This document shows positions 54,144 through 63,921 of a stretch of 64,000 nucleotides of DNA, piece by piece; positions within the stretch are counted from its first letter, which is position 1, and every line of letters starts with the position of its first letter. The translations under genes were made by a program, and so were the position numbers. Source of the DNA: Pardosa pseudoannulata (lineage: Eukaryota > Arthropoda > Arachnida > Araneae > Lycosidae); contig CM063500.1 of NCBI GenBank assembly GCA_032207245.1, forward strand, positions 79,882,831 through 79,946,830, in the 5' to 3' direction. The notes beneath the pieces are model-generated. The model was not told the origin of the DNA and made no database searches. It saw nothing but the letters and a program-made list of their open reading frames with translations.

Positions 54144-54745
54144 ATGTAATTACTACTCGCTTCACACCCCACCTTCGATATAGATGTACAGATATATTAC
54201 GATTTAAAAATATGCCATATTTTGGTATTTATCTTTCTATCGGATAATGGACAAGAGTCTTCTTTTTCGTATATTATATTCACATTCATTTACCATCATC
54301 TTTTTATAAAACAACACTAAAAGTACAACGAATACCAGCGTTAATCCGGAATAATGGTTTCAAAGTTTGGTGGTAACTAAAAAAACTTAACAAGACATCT
54401 TAACTGCAAGCCATATGCTTGAAACAGTTTTCAATATATCTCGTTTTTAAATAGGATTTTATTCCTTAATTTATTATTATTTCAATGTCAAACATTTCAA
54501 ATAACGTAGTAAACAATTTCATTTTCAGATAATTATTGGTTGCTAAGTTAAGAATTAGCATTTCTATTTTTTCATGCTGTAAAATACAATGCTAAAATTC
54601 ATCTACTGCAATCTATCAGCGACCGACAACATTGATATAATGTCATATCCTGTGACACGATGAACAAAAGATGTTTTAAGATCGACAGTGACCGTCTGAT
54701 TCTATCGAAGATTGTTTGATTGTATTTTGTTAGAAATCTAGATTA

Positions 54746-54881
54746 AGGACCGGTCTCTGCAAAGTCGTTTAGCGGCTAACCGTGATTAACCCATACCGCC
54801 AACCATTGGTGGGACTCAATTCTCCGTTTAAACAGAAATTAATCGTGGTTAGCCGTTAAATAACTTAGGTGAAATCGACCC
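54746..54881. mobile_element. MITE B copy
   Basis: Begins GGACCGGTCTCTGC after TTA (54743-54745); arms 'gtttagcggctaaccg' and 'cgtggttagccgttaaa'. The right target site is mutated. Confidence 0.8.
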
Positions 54882-54944
54882 TTGGCAATTACTCTTGACG
54901 TTGCTGTTCGGTGTCGACGATTTTAATTGGTTCTTTAAATCAAA

Positions 54945-55317
54945 GTACATCTATTTTATAACACAATTCGATTCCTTATTCCAACCTCCATCTCACTTCT
55001 ACTGGTAATAAGCATGCCGAAGTACTGAAACTGGGCGATTCCTTCAAAAGTGTAGTTTCCAATATTACGCTAGTGTACATCATGCCTTTTAGTGCTTACC
55101 ACCAGAAAACTTAATTTTTTTCCTCATTTACTGCCAAGCCCATATCCTTGGCATCATTCTCAGGGGCAATAAATGACTCAATCACATAATGCTTTTTTCC
55201 CCCAACTATATCACTATCATCCGCGTATGCCAGTATCCCGCCTTTTCGAGCGTTTAATGCTATTACTTCAAACCTTATTCTCCCTCTTATTCTATACTAA
55301 ATTCATTCTTGATAGGA
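54945..55317 (-). pseudogene. Reverse-transcriptase fragment of a LINE
   Basis: On the minus strand the frame reads 'ALNARKGGILAYADDSDIVG', then 'SFIAPENDAKDMGLAVNEEK' and a stop. After a frameshift it continues 'GNYTFEGIAQFQYFGMLITS' and 'EMEVGIRNRIV'. YADD is the catalytic motif of reverse transcriptases (the next residues, normally xDI, are SDI). The order YADDxDI...GLxVNxxKT...YLGxxIT is characteristic of RT palm and thumb in LINEs. Several frameshifts and stops make it a dead fragment. It differs from the Jockey fragment at 17143. Confidence 0.8.
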
Positions 55318-55319
55318 TG

Positions 55320-55689
55320 ACGAGGGCGGAGCGTAATATTTAAATTTCTGGACTGTTTTTACTCGACCCTCATATACTTTAATTAGTTCCTTCACCATGT
55401 GTGGGCGAGGGACGCTCGGTAGAGTGTCTGCCTATCGGATCATCGGATTTCTAGGGTTTACGGTTCTGTCCCCGACGCAGCCAAATTTTTCTAAATCTCT
55501 AATGAATTTAATATTCTTTGCTTTTTAAAAAAATTCTTATTCCTAAAGTTCTTTTATTATTTTTAAAATAAATTTTTCAATTATGATTTTTATGATTTTT
55601 ATTTTATTAAATTCACGTATTGTTGTATGGATGTCTCTGGCCACATAAACGTTTCATGTTGTGTATCCTTAAACTTTCTTCTCGTAATG
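55320..55689. other. No gene; a tRNA-like SINE fragment around 55405-55480
   Basis: The stretch 'gggcgagggacgctcggtag', 'agtgtctgcc', 'gggtttacggttctgtcccc' resembles A- and B-box parts of a tRNA-derived element different from SINE1 and SINE2. The rest is AT-rich. Confidence 0.4.
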
Positions 55690-56320
55690 TAATAATAGCC
55701 TAAATTATCTGTCCGTCTGTCCTCGAATTTATGAAGCGGTTAGACCTGGAATGGATAGAGCATCCGTATTGGATTTTTTATGAGTAAGGGTTAGCAAAAT
55801 TCAAAGCGAGTTTATCTTCTCCTAAACTATAGATCAGATTCTAAAATAAATTGATATGAATAAGCTTCGTATCCCATCAAAAAATACCGTCATCTTTAAA
55901 ACGTTCGAAATTCAACCCGTCCTCCTCTTCGAGCATTTAATGCCATTATATCAAGCTCCATTTTAAGAGCAGACTATTAAATTTATCAATTTATCACATA
56001 ATATTTAAAAATAACAATTTTTTCTAGAATTATGAGTCATTCCTTTAACCATCTCATATAATCATTTATTTTATATTATTTAAGTAACTTCTGCATTATT
56101 TCCATACGTTTTATTACTAAACTTAAATATTACGTAGTTTTCTTTTACATTTGGCTTAAACAATAGATTAGGTACATATGTGATAATTTTAATCGATTAT
56201 TTTTGTTGAAAAATAATTCTCAGTTAAAAAACAAACCATTGTTTTTACCTTCCTCATAAGGTACTTTACAATTCTGGAAAATTAAAAATTTTACTGATCC
56301 CATCATATGAAGAGCTATAT
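55690..56320 (-). repeat. Repeat R, inverted copy
   Basis: Read in reverse it runs from 'catatgatgggatcagtaaa' (56310) through 'cacatatgtacctaatctat' and 'gcttcataaattcgaggaca' to 'taatttaggctattatta' (55690). It lacks part of the middle. Confidence 0.8.
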
Positions 56321-58456
56321 GCTAGTTTATATAGATTTCTGCTGAAATGTACCTCTAGTGTTGATACCTGAATCTCGTATAACTTTTTAAATGGCTATAT
56401 TAAACAAAATGCAAGATATAAAGTCTGGTTGCTGTATCAGCTATCGAAATTGCTATCTTTTTTTTTTCTGTATAAAACTAAAGAAGCAACGATCTTATCC
56501 CCAAAATATATCTAATCAGTAAACTGTTTTCAATGATAATATATTTTAAATTATATAAGTAAGAAAGTAAAGTATTGTGACGTAATCAATATAAAATATT
56601 ACGATCTATCCACAGGTTGTTATTATTCACATACTTTTCACATAGAAACGTTTTATCATATATATAATCTAGAACAAGAGCTGTGTACTTTCTCTGAATT
56701 TTCTCTACAGCGAATTTATGCTAATGTCCGATAAAGATGTCTGGTTTGTGCAGGGAAAGCCCATTCCCTTTTGTTGTACTGTAGAGAAATCTTAACTGCC
56801 TTATTCCTTTCACTCTTCCAAAGCTGTCATAAAGCTTCTTTATTAAATAATAAAAAAGTAGTTTAAAATAAAATTTCCACAAACTTTTAATTTCAGTCAT
56901 ACTTCTTGTACATCTAAGCTTCAAGTGTGGCTTCAAATTTTGTGTGGTTTTCTATAACTGTTGATAACACGAGATTGAAAAATTTAGGGCCGAGGTCTCT
57001 TGAAGCAAATACGGAAACAAAAACATTCTGTTTGTGTTTGTTGTTTCTGTAATCATTATTTTACACATTGTTATAAAATACTATTTATAACAATATAAAA
57101 TAACAGTGTAAACAAAATTTATCCTCTTTATCCACTGTCTGTTACGTTTAATTTTTCCAACAGTTCATGCTGAATCTTCACCTATAGTAATTCAAACCCC
57201 TTTTGAGGCTCCTAAAACTTTGCTTATGAATATAATCTTGATGAACATACCTTTTCTACACAATGAAGGGTAAAATCATGGCCGGCCGCCATGTTCTTGG
57301 CTCTATTTTTGTATCAGTGATCGCCAAATTGTCGCCAAGTGATGTCTACAATTTGAGCTTCTTTTTGTATTAAGTTTATACCCAATTTCAAAGCTTATTT
57401 TGAACAAAAAAAAAGGTTTGAAATTTTGTTAAGATGAATACAAATTAAAAAATAAATAGAGTAAGGTTTGCCAGAAAACTGGGTTTAGAATTTGGCGATA
57501 TCTCCCACGCTTTGCATGCCCACTGAACTTGGTTCGAAGGCCCCCTTGAACTAGGATTTAGCCTATTATCATACTATTTTTTTAATTTCCTATAATGAGT
57601 GAGCTGGAAGATTAAACATTGTCTTCCGTGCACAGTGATGAAAATTATTCTGTGGATTTAAAATTTTTCGTATATATACATATTTTACTTAAAGGCACTG
57701 GTTCATATAGCAGAACTCAATATGTATAAAGTTAGGCTGTAATTAATGATATAGGAATATCTTTCTTAAAGCGTAGTTTTATTTTATTAAGAAATGGTTA
57801 AAAAAAGGGTTGTTTTGATGAAAAGTTTTAGTAGGTACTATGTGCCCGTAATACCTTGACATGGAAATAAATTTTGTTAAGCCCAAAAGATGCTATTTAA
57901 TTTGGTTCAGATGAACATTTATGAGCAAGCTGGGTTGAACAAGATTTTAAAATCAACTTGCTCTCTTTGAAATTAAGTAGTTTTTCGTTACTACAGATTT
58001 AAAGTGGATATTCCTTTGAAATTTCCGTTAAATCGTTACATTTACTATAAGTATTCACACACAAAATACTGAAATATTGATAGGTTCTTTTGTATATTTC
58101 GTCGGTCATCTTTATTTAGCACGCTGGGCATGAGCGATGCCTCTACAACTTTTGATGTCCCCTTTCTCCAAGGTATAAATTGCTGTAAAAGTTTTCTACA
58201 ATATATTGACTTTCTATGAAGACTACATATAAAAGTTATTTTACTCTAATAATGTTTCAAAATACTGATTACTTATTACCACAAATTGCCTTAAACAGTT
58301 TTGCGCGTGCTTTCCACCTTTAATGTAGTATTAACATAAATAAACAATAGTATCACCTTGTTTCTGTAATAAGAATGGGGTTGTACTGTATTGTATCTAC
58401 CCATGTTTAGTAATGTACTTGTCCCCACACATTACAAAAAGTCTTAACCTTGAATA
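56321..58456. other. No gene seen
   Basis: AT-rich. A 31-codon frame starting in 'atggccggccgccatg' at 57280 is noted among the rejected items. A (ATA)n-like tract lies near 57670. No other feature. Confidence 0.45.
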
Positions 58457-58769
58457 TTAACCCCTTACTGCGCAGTCAAAAATGCTGTAAAAAATTTTTT
58501 TTAAATGTAAAAAAGACAATTTAGAACGTTCAATTTAGAAAAAAAATATGTATTTTATACTTGATTAAGTGTTATAGCTTACAATCCCATGTAAATGATA
58601 AACATCAATAAAACTTATTTTTTTTCGCTTTCACATTGTTATTTTCAATTCTCGATTACATTAAGTGTGAAAATTTATAGGAGCATACAGTACAACGCCG
58701 CTCGAATTATCTCAATGTGCACAGTTTGGCGCGCTCGAGTTAACTCGAGCGTGCACGTTAAGGGGTTAA
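58457..58769. mobile_element. TTAA-flanked MITE, 'gcgtgcac' family, best copy
   Basis: A 313-bp element between TTAA at 58457-58460 and 58766-58769. The left end is CCCCTTACTGCGCAGTC; the right end reversed is CCCCTTAACGTGCACGCTC. It contains 'gcgcgctcgagttaactcga', a palindrome-rich patch near the right end. It is the reference copy for the family. Confidence 0.85.
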
Positions 58770-59609
58770 TGATAATACGTACGCGATATTTTTTACTTGC
58801 ACTGGGTGGTATATTATTTAAATCTAATACATTATATAACTTAATTACGCTCCAGACTTCATAACAATGAAGAGAGAAATTAAAGTTTAACGGTACTTAT
58901 ACTTACATGTAAATTGCCATTGTTACAGGTAAAAGATGCAATTGCACAGTGTAATTTATCTAAAAGTATTCCACCCATGTAAGACATGTATACGATATGA
59001 ATTTTATAAGCCTTCGTATTTTCAGTATAACACTTAAACTTAATTTACCAAAACGTTGTAAAAAACTTCAGAATTCAAATACTGTCTATTAAAAAAAATT
59101 GAAATAAATGCTATTTATAAGAACAAAAATAAAGAGTCGAAAAAGGTAGTATATTTCTGAAAATCTTAGTTTGAAGCAGTCAAAACATCGATTACATCCA
59201 AGCAATATTTTTGTAAAAATTAATGCATTGGGCATTACATCGTTAAAAACCCGTTTCTAAATAGGACGTGCAAATTGCTTTAAGTTAACTTCCCTCCATG
59301 CAACCCCTGTTAAAATACAAAAGTTACAGTATCACTATATTTACGCTAATTTTTCGATGTTCGAATTTGGGAAATGTCTAATATCTGATGTTTCTTTAGT
59401 CATGTGTTTCTGTGATATCAAGTATTGAAAAAGAAAATTATGATGAATGACAAATTTAATGCTTACATTTTCAAATGCAGTAGCAATTTTACAAGGATTT
59501 ACAGAGGAAAAGGGCTGAAAACGACCTTCTTAAATATCTCAAGTCGCATCTCACATACAAATATGCAGATCCTCACTTCCCTTGTTAGTTAAATAATATG
59601 AAGTAACGA
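58770..59609. other. No gene seen
   Basis: AT-rich sequence, nothing recognised. Confidence 0.45.
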
Positions 59610-59615
59610 TTTAAT
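59610..59615 (-). terminator. Possible poly(A) signal of gene F
   Basis: ATTAAA on the minus strand, about 75 nt beyond the stop codon of gene F. Confidence 0.35.
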
Positions 59616-59688
59616 GCTCGTTACGCTTGTGAAAATTTTATGACTTTATGTCTTGTCCATATTACAAAATGGACATGGTTTTTCTATT

Positions 59689-59988
59689 TTATGGTATACT
59701 TTTCACATCGTTCCTCACAACATTCAAATATACAGTCCCCTTGTCGGGAAGTGGTCTTAGACCATTATTAGGCAAGTCTCTACGAGGTACATCGCTAATT
59801 TCAGCAGGTTTGTTCTGTGCAATCTTGTAGCTCTTCAAAGCGAAGTAGACAAATACGCATGCAACTGTGAATGTTACAGAAGCTGGATACACGTAATCCG
59901 TGACCGACAAGATGATACTAAGGACCAGAAGTAGTATTGCTATGGCGACATGCAGGCCAGCAATTATGATATCAATGTTATCCGCCAT
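59689..59988 (-). CDS. Gene F: small two-pass membrane protein
   Basis: 99 codons from the ATG at 59988. The acceptor 'cttttttcttctag' ends at 59998. The 9-nt leader is GCA TAG ATT, whose TAG stop in frame forces the start at this ATG (A at -3). Hydrophobic segments are residues 5-29 (opened by 'MADNID') and 35-54, joined by 'VTDYVYP'. A 45-residue polar tail contains 'RRDLPNNGLRPLPDKG' and no further helix. It is colinear without gaps with gene E through both helices, which supports common ancestry. A plus-strand frame over the same bases (59648-59830) lacks a splice or start context and is the shadow. It is the best-supported gene of the group. Biochemical role unknown. Confidence 0.7.
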   Translation of the reverse strand: MADNIDIIIAGLHVAIAILLLVLSIILSVTDYVYPASVTFTVACVFVYFALKSYKIAQNKPAEISDVPRRDLPNNGLRPLPDKGTVYLNVVRNDVKSIP

Positions 59989-59999
59989 AATCTATGCCT
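59989..59999 (-). promoter_or_regulatory. Splice acceptor and 9-nt leader of gene F
   Basis: Minus strand: 'tttttcttctag|gcatagatt|ATG'. It is the clearest polypyrimidine tract among the six exons. Confidence 0.7.
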
Positions 60000-60067
60000 A
60001 GAAGAAAAAAGATTGAGTGTTAGAAAAATGACACTATATTCATTGATAATTAAAAACCCACCCGTAC

Positions 60068-60815
60068 TAAACACATTGTGTGCGGGTACAGTTCACAGCG
60101 GAATTTTACCGGGAGAGGGCGTCTTGCGTGAAAATTTAGTTATTCAGTTAACACTAAACATACCAACACTTAATACATACCTATTTCTACCATATCCGGT
60201 CAAATGACCGGACTATTTTTTCTGATTATAAATGTATGAAATATGAAAATTGGAAGGAAATAGACAAATAAACTTTACTATTAAACAAAATTGTATATTG
60301 TCAATTTTTACGTATTGCACAACATAAACAAATTTTTAATTCATTTCCCATCGCATTTTTACATAAACCTTATGGGTCATTTAACCAGTTATATAGTATG
60401 TTTAGTGTTAAATCCAATAGATCTAAAATTATTCAATTTTTTTAAACGAAAATTTTCATATTTTGTACATTGAAATACATAAATATATGAAAGAAATATA
60501 TAAATAACCATAAGATTTTTGTAAACAAACATATTTTTTAGGAAATAAATTTATAATAGTATCGTAAATATGAAAAATCAAATAGAAATAGTAGTATATA
60601 GTTTTAATTTTTTCGAATTATGTTATATATAAATATTTTTACATTATAAAAAAATGAAAGACAAGAACATTTGGCTTCGTTTTCCTGTATATACCGTTAT
60701 TTTTGTACCCACAAACAAACCATGTTGTTACACTAACCGTACTAGTATGTCACCCGTGTTCAAATATCAATCGTCAGAAAACATACTAGTACGTGTCCCG
60801 CATACAATGTGTTAA
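60068..60815. mobile_element. TTAA-flanked MITE, TIR CACATTGTRTGCGGG, copy 3
   Basis: The right flank is TTAA (60812-60815); the left flank is mutated to TAAA. The left end is CACATTGTGTGCGGGTAC. It contains 'aaaaatcaaatagaaatagt' and 'acaagaacatttggcttcg' as in copy 1. The palindrome 'ccggtcaaatgaccgg' (60195-60210) is extra to the other copies and may mark another insertion. It lies just upstream of gene F, within its presumed 5'UTR intron or promoter. Confidence 0.85.
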
Positions 60816-61969
60816 TAGATATCACTGTTAAGCTAGGATGTAATCAAATTTCCTAACGGAAAGGTCACTATATGACACTAGTCATTTATTACAGAATGAT
60901 TAATTTTTTTAAATGTATGTAAATAGAATTCTTACACAAGTGTGAAACAGTTTTACTTTTAACAACACTTAAAAGTTTCTAGGAACGTGTTTGAATAATC
61001 CGTACAGGAAGTGCAATCTAAAGTAGATTGTTATTTATAGAGTAATTAACCGATTATAGAGACTAATAAACGAGTATCAGGCGAGGTAAATGGTCTTTAT
61101 TATCAAAATTTAAAAACTCATCTTAACAGTAATCCTTTAAATTGAGAAAATATCAAGCTACAAAAGAACTTAATTTGTTTATAAACAAGTCGGTTTGATT
61201 TTTAAAATACATTGCTCATCTAATCGGGATTAAAGCAGATAGTACTTAAGATACACCTATAACCTAACGAGTAGCAGAGAGTAGAAAAAGCTGCATTTAC
61301 ATCAATGTGTCCCAGCTTTATTTTCCAGTGACGCCTAGCTGATAAGCATAACAAATATCGGCACCTTCACAGCTCTTTACATCGCATTCCTGAATCTAAC
61401 ACAAACTAGACGACTTTCAATCCTGTATACTTTTGCTTCTGTCTTAAAAGGGATACACTATCTTAAAATGGTGATGTTCGTCAGATTTATTGAAATAACA
61501 TAGAATTTATACCACGAATTGACGATTTGTTTAATGTACATCTATGTTTCAAAACATAGAAAGATCTTTTAAAGTCGATCACACACCTGAAAATTTAAGG
61601 ATTTTCCCCCACTCTCCTTGAAGTTGCTTTGATAAATACAAGTTTCCATACCCCCAATCCATGTTCTGTTTATCAGATTTTTTTCTGTGCAAAATACTTA
61701 GTAAGGTGGTAAGAAATTTATCAATTCATGAATGGTTACTTATGATGTTTAGAAATTCACTGGCTTGGAACTTTTAAACTAAGTTTGAATGTGCTTTTGA
61801 AGTTTTTAGCGTTTGGTTTATATAAATACATTTATGTCTGTTCCATGCTTTGCCATAAAATAAAATACAGGTTGAAATACAATATAGTCGGAAAACGATA
61901 ATATTGTTTTGTTTAGTTTCATATTTCAAAAAAGGTGGGGGGGACGTTAGGAGGCATAGATGATACTCC
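60816..61969. other. No gene seen
   Basis: AT-rich. The 5' exon of gene F might lie here but I cannot point to it. Confidence 0.4.
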
Positions 61970-62258
61970 TTAACACTAGATTGCCCAAGATTTCTTGTAT
62001 ACCTAGATTGCCCCAAAACAGTCAAAATGACTTCATTGTGAAAAAATAACAAATATGTAAAGAAATTAGTTTAAAATTAATTTTTAATATTATATAATAA
62101 AGGAGTGCGGAAGTAACTACAATTATTCATAAACCCATTTATATGTTGTAGAAAAAGTCACCAAAATCTAAGAAATTGTGTCATTATATTTCATAATTGT
62201 TTTTCTAATTGAAATTAAAAAACAGTCAAAATGACTGCCTTCGGCAATCTAGTGTTAA
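61970..62258. mobile_element. TTAA-flanked MITE, TIR CACTAGATTGCC
   Basis: A 289-bp element between TTAA at 61970-61973 and 62255-62258. The ends CACTAGATTGCC match perfectly over 12 bases. Inside, 'acagtcaaaatgact' occurs near both ends as a subterminal direct repeat. Confidence 0.85.
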
Positions 62259-63002
62259 ACTGATTTTTCTAGTTTAGTATTTAACTCTTCTAAAGTCGAA
62301 AATTTTGTATATATTGTACGAATATTACTTTGATTTTGTTTATCTATATCCATCTAAATGTTTACACGTTGTTTAAATCTTATGTAAATAGATTTATAGT
62401 CTTGCTATTGAATTAAGAAAAAATGTGCCAAACTCTTCACGTTTAAAATCACAAATTGAACAAGGCAGACTTAGTGTAAGAATTTTACTTTATTATAATA
62501 ATCTTTGCTAATGTTCAACACTCTACTCAATTTTTGGCCAAAGTTTTGTTTTAGTTTAGAAGTAAGATAGTACAAATGCACTCAGTTATACTTTTATAAG
62601 TAAAAATAGGACTTATAATGAAAAATAATAACGGATAATTAAAAAGATACTAGAATGAATAAATTACAAAGCAGATTATAAATCAAAAGTAGAGTAAAAT
62701 TTAAAAGTATACACGCACTTTTATCAGATAAAGGGTTTAACTTTACGGAGGACAAATATAAAGAAAAAGATAACACAATTATCTTAAAGCATCATTTAAA
62801 ACAGTACTCTAACAACTGTAGTCTACAATATAAACATACAACTTTACGTTACATTATGAACTAAAAACTTCAATTAGATTACCTTATATCGTAGTGTCAA
62901 ATATATCGTGTTTATTTTCAACCACTCGTCAAAACATTGCAAACTTAATTGCAACTTGCTGCCTGATCTTAAATAACAATGAGTAATTTGCATAAAAAAT
63001 AC
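62259..63002. other. No gene seen
   Basis: AT-rich sequence, nothing recognised. Confidence 0.5.
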
Positions 63003-63005
63003 TTA

Positions 63006-63161
63006 GGGGCTTACTCTGCACGTTGCGAGTCGGGACGAACGTTCGTTGGACGACACTTTGACGTCAGCTTGATCATTTGCTCACATAATGTCCGCAAGAT
63101 GACATCAAAATGACATCACAACGAAGGTTCGAAATAAACCGTAACTTCCAGAGTAAGGGTC
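63006..63161. mobile_element. MITE A, best copy
   Basis: GGGGCTTACTCTGCACG at the left, 'ccagagtaagggtc' at the right, with TTA (63003-63005) and TAA (63162-63164) flanks. Arms contain 'gacactttgacgtcagcttg' and 'gatgacatcaaaatgacatc'. Confidence 0.8.
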
Positions 63162-63525
63162 TAAGACTTTAATTTTCAAAATATGTTTATAAAATCATAT
63201 TTATAATGTTTCTCTTCTGTTTAATATTTTCACAGCAGTCAAATTTTAATGTCAGAAAAAAGCACGAAAATATTGCGTAAAAAGTAATTCTGACATTAGG
63301 AATACGTAATATAAGAGCCTTGTTTTATTATCTTCCTGCCTTTGTAAATATACCTTTTTATACAAAGACCTTCATCATTGGATAAAATTAGAATTGCTGG
63401 TTGTAATCGATTAAACTGAGTTTGGTTTTTAAACGTTTTTTCACCTTGGTAAGTTAAAGACAACCAGGGAAAATCGTCTTAAAATTTGAATAAGGCTGAA
63501 TAATCCAATAAAAAAAATAAAAGAA
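63162..63525. other. No gene seen
   Basis: AT-rich sequence between MITEs. Confidence 0.5.
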
Positions 63526-63528
63526 TTA

Positions 63529-63693
63529 GGGTTCTACCATATTATTGTCGGCACATTTCACTGGTAACTTCTCCGTCATAATGATGTTAGAGAGCAAATT
63601 TATCGTACCAAATTCCCATCTCTGGTGATTTATGACGTCAGTATGACGCATAAGTCACCAGTGACGTATATCGACTGTAATAGGGTAGCAGCC
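63529..63693. mobile_element. MITE C, copy with TTA duplication
   Basis: Left end GGGTTCTACCATATTA, right end GGTAGCAGCC, TTA on both sides (63526-63528, 63694-63696). The arms pair through 'cactggtaactt' and 'aagtcaccagtg'. Confidence 0.85.
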
Positions 63694-63696
63694 TTA

Positions 63697-63832
63697 GAAC
63701 CAATCTCACCAAAGTCGTTTAACGGCTAATCGAGATTAACCCAAGACTTCAACCAGTGGTTGGACGCAATTCTCAGTTTAAACAAAGATTAATCGTGGTT
63801 ATTATATTAAACGAGTTTGGTGAGACCAGCCC
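63697..63832. mobile_element. MITE B, inserted in the target site of MITE C
   Basis: Starts immediately after the TTA that closes MITE C and ends 'ggtgagaccagccc' before TTA (63833-63835). The two elements share one TTA. Confidence 0.85.
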
Positions 63833-63921
63833 TTAATTTGATCCAAAAATCTTAATTTAAATACATCAGTTTACTATAAAATTACATTGAGTATAATGAA
63901 CGATTAACTTCAAAAGACTTT

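Noticed and set aside
26800..56320. Repeat R as a Helitron
   Set aside because: The 5' palindrome is suggestive, but I see no CTRR end with a 3' hairpin at the far boundary, so the class is left open.
57280..57375. 31-codon frame from atggccggccgccatg
   Set aside because: A short hydrophobic peptide with a GC-rich palindromic start; similar GC-rich gccgccatg words are common in DNA-transposon ends, and there is no acceptor or second helix.
58595..58864. 89-residue frame
   Set aside because: It overlaps the right half and flank of a TTAA element and starts within repeat sequence.
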